Under the pieces are notes generated by a model that saw only the letters and a list, made by a program, of their open reading frames with translations, was not told the origin of the DNA and did not search any database. Below, piece after piece: positions 57,433-64,000 of a stretch of DNA of 64,000 bases. Numbering within the stretch: the stretch's first letter is position 1; each line of letters starts with the position of its first letter. Made by a program: the position numbers and the translations under genes. The stretch comes from Cognatundibacterium rivi. GTDB taxonomy: Bacteria; Pseudomonadota; Gammaproteobacteria; Burkholderiales; Burkholderiaceae_D. Location of the stretch: NCBI RefSeq assembly GCF_018139565.1, contig NZ_JAGSPK010000003.1, positions 310,001-374,000 of the forward strand, in the 5' to 3' direction.

Positions 57433-60400
57433 ATGAAAATAGTTTTTTTGGCAACTAGTTGGTCGGCAACTAACGGTGGAATCAATTCGATAAACTACGA
57501 TTTATGTAATTCACTATATTCGAAAACCTCTGAAATCTATTGTTTAATTCCATCTTCCGACTCAACTTTCGATGCTGATGAAAAACCTGAAAATATTAAA
57601 GTCTTAAAACTCCATTATGAATTCAGCGAATACAATAAATCCCTCGACACAGTAACAGAATTTTTAAATATAAAAAGTTCAGATAACTCAGATAATTTAG
57701 TTTGGATTGGTCATGATGCAATAACTGGTGGAGCTGCGATATTCTCAAAAAATAGTTTTGGTGGACTTTCAGTTGTATTTCACCATATGGATTATTCAAA
57801 TTATTATCACCTCAAAAATAAATCTGCGGTCGAAAAAAAAATCAACGTACAAAAAACTATATTAAAAACTGCAGACATAGTTTTTGCTGTTGGTCCTCGG
57901 TTGTTAACCAATGCAAAACGAATTAGAAAGGCAGATCTAGAGACTTACGAATTTATTCCCGGAGCACCAAACTTCAACTCATGTTTCGCCAATCGGAAAT
58001 TTGACTACAGAATTGCAATATGTGGTCGACTTGATGACGACAATGATCCGATCAAGAATATTTCTGCTGGAATCAAAGCATCTCATCACGTGCTATCTAA
58101 TAACTCGAACAATGCAGGTGCAATCAACCTCATTGGTACGAATTCACAGAGCGGCTCGATCTATTCAAGACTTGGACTATCTAATAACGTTGCAATAAAC
58201 GAGATTTCATATATTGCCGATAGGGAATCATATTTCAAAGAGTTAGTAGATAACGATATTCTTTTGATGCCATCATTAAAAGAAGGATTCGGTCTCGTTG
58301 CCTGGGAGGCAGCCAACCTTGGGATACCAGTTCTGGTAAGTGAGTCAAGTGGATTCCACGAATATCTCAAACAAAACAATCTTGAAAGTTATGTATTTTC
58401 AATAAAAATGCGTGGTTTACCGATTTCTGATGAACGTGAAATCAGACAAGCGCTTTTAGAGTTATCTACAAATTACGATTTATGGCATAAGAAAGCCGCT
58501 GACCTAGCACAAGAATTAAATAAAATATCGTGGAATGATGTAGGTATCCGCTTCTTGCAGTTATTACCTGGTGAAACCTCGGCGATCGAACCTTCTGCTA
58601 CTATCGAAATAGCAAAGCCACAAAAGACAAAACGTGGAAATACATTTCGTAATCGAGAAAACGCAGATCAAATTGGGGGAGACTTTTCACGATTTGAAGA
58701 CCTACTTTCGTTGACCTACAAAAAACGCCAAGTTGTTATAAGTGCGACTGAAGGTCGTGATTTTTCACGCGGTGCAAAAATAAAATTTGAGTTATGGAAA
58801 GTATTTTTTGCACTAAGGGAGGAATATTTTTTATATATTCATCCGAATACTAATCTCGGGCAAACCATCGAAAGACTGTTTCAAGTAACGGCCAATAAAA
58901 ATATAAAAATTGGTAGCCTACATGTGCTTAGAAAAGATGGTGGTGAGTCCGGTTACATACAAAAGCTCATTTCGCAAATATCACCGAATATTAATATCTG
59001 CGAATATTCGATTAAAGATTACATTTGGGAATTTTGCATAGAAGAGTCATTCAAGAATAGCAAATCGATTTCTGCCCCCTTGAACTATATAGATCAATCC
59101 CTTCGATACAAAGTGGGCGGTAATGTAATTCAAGATGAGTCATCTAAATCATTCCTTTTAACAAAACTACTAGATAAACCTAAATGCGCTGCGCATCTTG
59201 TGGTTGCGCCTGGTGGAATGGGTAAAACTTGGTTATGTTTGTCGCTCGCAGATGGAATCAATCACGCCCCTGGACAAAAACGATTGGTAGTTTTAATTAC
59301 CGCAGAAACGCTGCGTATTTATTTTTCAGAGGTAGGGCACAATCATATTCAAATCAATAGCCTTTATGATTTATATGATGCCTACACAAAAGCCTGTAGA
59401 AGTGAAGAATCATACGATAGAGAGACATTTGAATTATCTGTCCTATCTGGAAATATAACGGTAATCATTGATGGCCTAGATGAGTTGGCGTCTGTTCTTC
59501 AAGAGCGTTTTGATTTGCACCTTTTTTTAGAGTCAATCTATGAACTAAGCTCAGGGTTAAATAGTAGTCAAATCCTTCTAACAACACGTGATAATCACCA
59601 ACTGAACGATATTAATCTAAATGAGTTCAATATCGAGCAATATGAGCTCCTCGGTTTCTCAGACAAAGACTGGGAAAAATATGCGAGAAAAAGATTTCGC
59701 GAAAACACTGCAAAAGAACAACTTAAAGCCAAACTTTTAAAATTACTTTCGCAATCGGAACTCCAAGATTCGGATGGGAGGGTTATCCCATTTTTTTTAG
59801 ATGTTGTATGTAGTATTTTGGAAGAAGATGAAAGAGAGAAAAACTGTGAAGATTTTGATCTTGCGGTAGAACAAAAAGATTACCCTGCCAACAATTCTGT
59901 AACTGACAATATAATTTACTCTGTTTTTCGTAGAGAAATTCGACGCCAAGGTATCGGGATTGGCATAGATAATTTAGTCGAATTAGTCTCAGAAGTTGTT
60001 TCAGAAAACGGTGAAATAATAGATAAAAGTACATTGAAGCACTTATTCGATCTGTACTACGATACGAGGTCAAATGAAATACTTCAGAAAGTATTGCTGA
60101 ATCCACTTTTTATTTGCTCCGAGAATCATTTGAAACTTAAATATGGATTCTTGTCCTCGTACTTCCGTTCTCTTTATATAATCAATACAATTACCAACTC
60201 AAAATTTACAACTGAATCTTTAAATGCGTTAGCGAAAGCGAACGGAAGTAATAGCCCAGAAATTGAATATGTTAAAAAATTCTTTTTTAAAAGAAAAGAA
60301 GAATTAGATAGACACGTAGCAAAACTTTTACCCCAAATACTTTCAGTTGTACGCTCAAACAAAGATTCAGACCCAAAGAAAAGTGAGACGGCACGTAGGG

Positions 60401-61059
60401 CAATTTCAGGGTTACTAAAAATATATGTTCATTCTAAAAACTATTCAGGATCACAAATTTCTGAAAAAATACTTGATTTTTTCTCGAATGGAACTGAAAG
60501 TCATAGAACTATCGACGGACTGAACGTTTATGGCGACTTCCCGAGTTTAGATTTCTCAAACACAACAATCCTAAATTCGAAATTTTTGGATTATAAAAAT
60601 TTCTCAAAATCAAAATTTAAGGAGGCAAAATTCATGTATTGCACATTCGATTCATGTGCAAGCGAAGCCTCTCCAGATTCATCAATACTCTCCGCAACTT
60701 TCGATAATAGTTGCGCACTGGGCGATCTCGAAAAGTTAATAGATCAAGTAAAATCTAAAGAGTCGTTGTCTGCTAAACTTTTGGAAGAAGATTGCCTTAC
60801 ATTTCTAAGAAGTTTTTGGCATTCAGGAACTAACTTCGATCCAAAATTAGGCTGGATAAAATTTTCAAATAGGGTTGACGGACTCAAGCGAAAAAATTTA
60901 AATTCTCTAATTCCAAGTTATGTAAAAGTCAAATCAAAAAAATCCGATGAAAACTATTATGCGCTCGCAGACGATTTTGTAGAAAGTGCTAGACGTTTTG
61001 TTGACAATAATTACAAAGACGTTCAATTTAAGCAGTTTTTGGAATTTTTGTGTAAATAA
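57433..61059 (+). CDS. GT4 glycosyltransferase-NACHT NTPase fusion protein, putative immune STAND protein
   Basis: A 1208-residue single-gene fusion. Residues about 1-380 form a GT-B, GT4-type glycosyltransferase: TNGGINSINYDL near the start (donor-side glycine loop), EFIPGAPN, and EGFGLVAWE, an intact EX7E motif with E284 and E292. About 430-570 is an unassigned alpha/beta-like segment (RQVVISATEGRDFSRGA, IWEFCIEESF). About 585-900 is a NACHT-type NTPase: Walker A GGMGKT (K598), Walker B VIIDGLDEL (D680, D683, E684) and TTRD (R719). The C-terminus (about 1030-1075) has pentapeptide-like LDFSNTTILNSKFLDYKNF, then a helical tail. NACHT proteins in bacteria often protect against phage, with an N-terminal effector, a central switch and a C-terminal sensor. 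Here the effector position holds a glycosyltransferase. Function is inferred. It lies alone on an AT-rich island. Confidence 0.82.
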   Translation: MKIVFLATSWSATNGGINSINYDLCNSLYSKTSEIYCLIPSSDSTFDADEKPENIKVLKLHYEFSEYNKSLDTVTEFLNIKSSDNSDNLVWIGHDAITGGAAIFSKNSFGGLSVVFHHMDYSNYYHLKNKSAVEKKINVQKTILKTADIVFAVGPRLLTNAKRIRKADLETYEFIPGAPNFNSCFANRKFDYRIAICGRLDDDNDPIKNISAGIKASHHVLSNNSNNAGAINLIGTNSQSGSIYSRLGLSNNVAINEISYIADRESYFKELVDNDILLMPSLKEGFGLVAWEAANLGIPVLVSESSGFHEYLKQNNLESYVFSIKMRGLPISDEREIRQALLELSTNYDLWHKKAADLAQELNKISWNDVGIRFLQLLPGETSAIEPSATIEIAKPQKTKRGNTFRNRENADQIGGDFSRFEDLLSLTYKKRQVVISATEGRDFSRGAKIKFELWKVFFALREEYFLYIHPNTNLGQTIERLFQVTANKNIKIGSLHVLRKDGGESGYIQKLISQISPNINICEYSIKDYIWEFCIEESFKNSKSISAPLNYIDQSLRYKVGGNVIQDESSKSFLLTKLLDKPKCAAHLVVAPGGMGKTWLCLSLADGINHAPGQKRLVVLITAETLRIYFSEVGHNHIQINSLYDLYDAYTKACRSEESYDRETFELSVLSGNITVIIDGLDELASVLQERFDLHLFLESIYELSSGLNSSQILLTTRDNHQLNDINLNEFNIEQYELLGFSDKDWEKYARKRFRENTAKEQLKAKLLKLLSQSELQDSDGRVIPFFLDVVCSILEEDEREKNCEDFDLAVEQKDYPANNSVTDNIIYSVFRREIRRQGIGIGIDNLVELVSEVVSENGEIIDKSTLKHLFDLYYDTRSNEILQKVLLNPLFICSENHLKLKYGFLSSYFRSLYIINTITNSKFTTESLNALAKANGSNSPEIEYVKKFFFKRKEELDRHVAKLLPQILSVVRSNKDSDPKKSETARRAISGLLKIYVHSKNYSGSQISEKILDFFSNGTESHRTIDGLNVYGDFPSLDFSNTTILNSKFLDYKNFSKSKFKEAKFMYCTFDSCASEASPDSSILSATFDNSCALGDLEKLIDQVKSKESLSAKLLEEDCLTFLRSFWHSGTNFDPKLGWIKFSNRVDGLKRKNLNSLIPSYVKVKSKKSDENYYALADDFVESARRFVDNNYKDVQFKQFLEFLCK

Positions 61060-61125
61060 ACGGGCATCTACTTCCCGATACGAATTAAATACTGAAATGG
61101 AACTGAATGGGGATGGATGAACATA

Positions 61126-61221
61126 ACAAGTTCGAGTAATCTCTGTTGTAATCACAAAAAAAATCCCCGGCAGCGACGTCGGGGATTTTTTATCAGGGGC
61201 AAAAATACATCACTTTGCATT
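61126..61221. repeat. Right copy of duplicated convergent intergenic segment (island boundary)
   Basis: Contains ACAAGTTCGAGTAA (receptor-end remnant), TTGTAATCACA, terminator and ATCACTTTGCATT, which holds the real last codons of arsA. It pairs with the left copy at 57090-57185. Confidence 0.8.
61155..61191 (-). terminator. Intrinsic terminator of arsA (and of the island gene)
   Basis: AAAAAAAATCCCCGGC...GTCGGGGATTTTTT. Arms ATCCCCG(G)C and G(T)CGGGGAT with A and T runs on both sides make it bidirectional. It is a sister of the terminator at 57121-57154. Confidence 0.9.
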
Positions 61222-62994
61222 CAGCAGCTTCGTCAGTTTGTCGATACCGACCGGCTCTTCTGCTTGCAAAGGAATGATCGCCCAGCGCTGGCTGTGTTGA
61301 TCTGCGACCAGGTGGATTTGTTGCAATTCATTTTTTGCCCTTTGCTGCAACAAGCGCGATTGTGGCTGCGCCATCGCCAGGCTGTTGTTGATGACCCATG
61401 CCCACGGCTCAATGCCGGCGCGGCGTAAGTCATTTTGCAGGCCAGCGGCTTCCAGCACCGGCGTGGTTTCTGCCAGTGTCACGATCACGATTTTCGTTTG
61501 TTGCGGGTCCTGCAATTGCATCATCGGTGTCGTGTAATGAACGCCGGTATGCGCCATCTGCCGTTCGATTTCACGATGATAGGCACCGGTGGTATCGAGC
61601 AGTAATAAGGTATGGCCAGTCGGTGCGGTATCCATCACCACAAATTTTTTCCCGGCTTCGCGGATGACGCGTGAGAATGCCTGAAACACGGCGATCTCTT
61701 CGGTGCAAGGCGAGCGTAAATCTTCTTCCAACAAAGCCTTGCCCTCTGCATCAAGATGCTTGCCTTTGCTCGCCATCACTTCCTGACGATAGCGCGCCGT
61801 TTCGGCAACAGGATCAATCCGGCTCACGCTCAGATCCGGCAGGCTGCCTTCCAGTGTTTCAAGCAGATGTGCTGCAGGGTCTGATGTCGTCAGATGAACC
61901 GGAAAGCCGCGTTGCGCGAGGGCGATCGCAATCGCTGCTGCCACTGTGGTTTTACCGACGCCGCCTTTGCCCATGGTCATGATCAGACCATGTCCGCCGC
62001 CTGCCAGACCATCGACCAGCGTCGCCAGCGATGGCGCGTCAGTCAGGGTGGGCAATGTTTGCGCTGCGGATGGATCAGCGGCATTAGCACCATCAACCGC
62101 GGCAAAGACCGTCAGCAAATGACGCAAAGAATCAAGGCCGACCAGATTGAATGCCCGCAACGGAATATGATCCGTCGGCAAGCCGTGCAATACCTCGGGC
62201 ATGGATGTCAATGCCGCCTGCTCACGTTTCCAGACAGCGCGCGCCAGCGCATCGTGTAGTGTTTCTGCTTCCGGTAACACGCCATTGATGATCAGATATT
62301 GCTGATGAAAGCCGATGGCTGCCAGCTCATCATGTGTGCGTGCGGCTTCCTTCAGGCTGGAATGCTGGGCGCGTGCCACCAGCACCATGCGGGTACGTGC
62401 GGGATCAGCCAGCGTCTGCACCGCTTCATGATATTTTTCACGCTGTTTGCCCAGCCCCGCCAGTGGCCCCAGACATGAGGCATCGCCCTTGCCTTCTTCC
62501 AGAAAGCCGGACCAGGCACCGGGCAGTTGCAACATGCGTATTGTGTGCCCGGTTGGCGCGGTATCAAAAATGATGTGATCGTAATCCCGCAGCATCTGCG
62601 GATTGGTCAGCAAGCCAGTGAATTCATCGAATGCGGCGATCTCGGTGGTGCAGGCGCCGGATAATTGTTCTTCCATCGCTTTCAACACCACCTCGGGCAA
62701 GGTGCCGCGTGCCGGTGTGACGATGCGGTCGCGGTACAGTTGTGCCGCCGCTTGCGGATCAATTTCCAGTGCAAACAAATTGGCAACCGATTCCACTGTT
62801 TTGATGCTGTTACCGATACGGATGCCGAATACCTGACCGACATTCGATGCCGGATCGGTACTGACCAGCAACACGCGTCGCCCCTGATCGGCAAGCCAGA
62901 CCGCGGTGGCGCAGGCGACCGAGGTTTTGCCGACGCCGCCTTTACCAGTGAAGAATAAAAATTTCGGCGTATTGTCCAGAAAAAGCATATTCAT
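61210..62994 (-). CDS. arsA: Arsenical pump-driving ATPase ArsA
   Basis: A 594-residue tandem ATPase that energises ArsB to expel arsenite or antimonite. Both halves are complete: P-loop GKGGVGKTS (17-25) and MGKGGVGKTT (341-350), and DTAPTGHT twice (144-151 and in the second half). The three metalloid-binding cysteines of E. coli ArsA (113, 172, 422) correspond to C115 in GACTTE, C174 in DASCLGP and C430 in SPCTEE, so activation by As(III) should be intact. It is the last gene of the operon. Its stop is in the right island boundary repeat. No arsD chaperone gene is seen between arsH and arsA. Confidence 0.96.
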   Translation of the reverse strand: MNMLFLDNTPKFLFFTGKGGVGKTSVACATAVWLADQGRRVLLVSTDPASNVGQVFGIRIGNSIKTVESVANLFALEIDPQAAAQLYRDRIVTPARGTLPEVVLKAMEEQLSGACTTEIAAFDEFTGLLTNPQMLRDYDHIIFDTAPTGHTIRMLQLPGAWSGFLEEGKGDASCLGPLAGLGKQREKYHEAVQTLADPARTRMVLVARAQHSSLKEAARTHDELAAIGFHQQYLIINGVLPEAETLHDALARAVWKREQAALTSMPEVLHGLPTDHIPLRAFNLVGLDSLRHLLTVFAAVDGANAADPSAAQTLPTLTDAPSLATLVDGLAGGGHGLIMTMGKGGVGKTTVAAAIAIALAQRGFPVHLTTSDPAAHLLETLEGSLPDLSVSRIDPVAETARYRQEVMASKGKHLDAEGKALLEEDLRSPCTEEIAVFQAFSRVIREAGKKFVVMDTAPTGHTLLLLDTTGAYHREIERQMAHTGVHYTTPMMQLQDPQQTKIVIVTLAETTPVLEAAGLQNDLRRAGIEPWAWVINNSLAMAQPQSRLLQQRAKNELQQIHLVADQHSQRWAIIPLQAEEPVGIDKLTKLLNAK

Positions 62995-63047
62995 TCCTTT
63001 TATAAAAACGGTGTAAGGCGCTCAGCCACGCATCAGTCAAGCACTAA

Positions 63048-63803
63048 TCAGGCTTTGGCGATGATCTTGTTGGCGGCGTTCAATGCATCCTGTTTGCGTT
63101 CGCTATAACGGCTGGTCAGATAATCGCTGCGACCTCGCAACAGCAAGGTGAACTTAAATAATTCTTCCGTCACATCCACCAAGCGGTCGTAATACGGTGA
63201 TGGTTTCATGCATCCGGCCTCGTCAAATTCTTCATAGGCTTTCGGCACCGACGACTGATTCGGTATCGTGAACATGCGCATCCAGCGTCCCAGCAGACGC
63301 AGGGTGTTGACGGTGTTAAACGACTGCGAGCCACCACACACCTGCATCACTGCCAGTGTACGTCCCTGGCTGGGACGTATCGCTCCTTGCTCGAGAGGAA
63401 TCCAGTCGATCTGATTTTTCAGCACTGCCGTGATCGCGCCATGCCGTTCGGGGCTGCACCAGACCTGCCCTTCCGACCACAAACAACTCTCACGCAATTC
63501 CACAACCTTGGGATGCGTTTCCGGCACGCTGCCGACCATAGGCAAATCATGTGGATTAAAAATCCTGACTTCCGCGCCCATGTGCTGCAACAGGCGCGCC
63601 GCTTCCTCGACCAGCAAGCGGCTGAATGAGCGTTCGCGCAGCGAGCCGTACATCAGCAATATCCGTGGCGGATGCTCAAAGCCCGCCACCGGTGCAAGTT
63701 TCGCGGTGTCAGGAATATCCATGTGGTCCATCTTTACGTTCGACAGATCATGGATTGATTTATCGGCTGAATCATCGACGAATTTTCCTGCCACGTCAGT
63801 CAT
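63048..63803 (-). CDS. arsH: ArsH NADPH-dependent FMN oxidoreductase
   Basis: A 251-residue flavodoxin-like reductase. The FMN phosphate loop is [13 protein letters not shown], followed by DLPMVGSV and [20 protein letters not shown], the family signature. Known ArsH proteins oxidise trivalent methylarsenicals or reduce quinones and metals, giving resistance to organoarsenicals. It lies between arsB and arsA on the same strand with short gaps (31 and 53 bp), so it is co-transcribed with them. Start ATG 63803 has GGAG about 6 bp upstream. Complete and typical in length. Confidence 0.95.
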   Translation of the reverse strand: MTDVAGKFVDDSADKSIHDLSNVKMDHMDIPDTAKLAPVAGFEHPPRILLMYGSLRERSFSRLLVEEAARLLQHMGAEVRIFNPHDLPMVGSVPETHPKVVELRESCLWSEGQVWCSPERHGAITAVLKNQIDWIPLEQGAIRPSQGRTLAVMQVCGGSQSFNTVNTLRLLGRWMRMFTIPNQSSVPKAYEEFDEAGCMKPSPYYDRLVDVTEELFKFTLLLRGRSDYLTSRYSERKQDALNAANKIIAKA

Positions 63804-63834
63804 GCTTCACTCCTTTTCGTTGATCGCGCCGCTG

Positions 63835-64000
63835 TCAGCTTAAACGCAGCGCCAGCGCTGCCAGTGTCAGCAGCAACACCGGCAAGGTCAGAACGATACC
63901 GAGCCTGAAATAATAGCCCCAGGAAATCGTGATATTTTTGTTTGCCAGCACGTGTAGCCACAACAATGTGGCAAGGCTGCCGATAGGCGTGATTTTCGGG
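63835..64000 (-). CDS. arsB: Arsenite efflux membrane pump ArsB, C-terminal end only
   Basis: The gene enters from the right edge. The visible 54 codons read [19 protein letters not shown], then [20 protein letters not shown] and end ALALRLS. This is the well-conserved last transmembrane region of the ArsB family (not Acr3). With ArsA it forms an ATP-driven As(III)/Sb(III) efflux pump. The N-terminus and any upstream arsR or arsC are outside the window. Confidence 0.93.
   Translation of the reverse strand, partial: PKITPIGSLATLLWLHVLANKNITISWGYYFRLGIVLTLPVLLLTLAALALRLS

Larger units (their letters stand above)
57186..61125. mobile_element. AT-rich genomic island with a single large gene
   Basis: About 3.9 kb of clearly lower GC and different codon use (AAA, AAT, TTA and ATA preferred) than either side. 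It contains only the GT4-NACHT gene and short flanks. No integrase, transposase or terminal inverted repeat is seen. Its edges are marked by the two copies of the convergent intergenic segment. Confidence 0.75.

Overview
The window looks like chromosomal DNA of a betaproteobacterium, most probably an Oxalobacteraceae member close to Herminiimonas or its relatives. The first 12 kb carry the order gyrA-serC-pheA-tyrA-aroA-cmk-rpsA-ihfB-lapA-lapB (all on the minus strand), which is typical of that group, and the tmRNA tag ANDNSYALAA and general codon use fit. The genus is an inference from gene order and content, not from a database match. Apart from one strongly AT-rich block near the right end, base composition is even and of moderate GC.

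Layout. (1) 1-11.7 kb: a housekeeping block for aromatic amino acids and serine, translation, DNA architecture and envelope assembly. (2) 12.3-16.7 kb: an OmpA-family porin, ubiG, a phosphoglycolate phosphatase, ssrA (tmRNA) and a CPA2 antiporter. (3) 16.8-27.2 kb: a sugar-utilisation locus, probably for beta-glucosides, with two MFS transporters, a GH1 beta-glucosidase, a TonB-dependent receptor, a tryptophan-halogenase-like flavoprotein and a LacI regulator. Five LacI-type operator candidates lie in its two divergent promoter regions. (4) 27.2-37.2 kb: a nitrate/nitrite assimilation operon on the minus strand (nasT, leader RNA, nrtA, nrtB, nrtD, nirB, nirD, nasA). The leader has two hexaloop hairpins with A1/G4 loops followed by an intrinsic terminator, the arrangement expected for ANTAR antitermination by NasT. 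(5) 37.4-54 kb: a LytS/LytTR two-component system with an overlapping gene for an exported beta-sandwich-like protein, then pgeF, a Tat-exported nitroreductase-like protein, a YdcF protein, cytochrome b561, a ferric-reductase-like pair, rlhA, dacB, a thioesterase, a PhyH dioxygenase and a GHL10 lipoprotein. (6) 54.2-64 kb: a large TonB receptor, then an AT-rich island of about 3.9 kb with one gene, then an arsenic operon (arsB, arsH, arsA on the minus strand).

Main discoveries. The island encodes a single 1208-residue protein: an N-terminal GT4-type glycosyltransferase with an intact EX7E motif, an unassigned middle segment, a NACHT-type STAND NTPase, and a C-terminal pentapeptide-like stretch. 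This looks like an NLR-like immune (anti-phage) protein with a glycosyltransferase as putative effector. The island is flanked by two diverged copies of the same convergent intergenic segment (last codons of the TonB receptor, terminator, last codons of arsA), so the insertion footprint is readable. Separately, five copies of a roughly 75-80 bp hairpin repeat with ATACTCCCC/GGGGAGTAT arms are scattered between genes. They fall into two forms in which the outer arms are swapped as complements, which indicates selection for structure.
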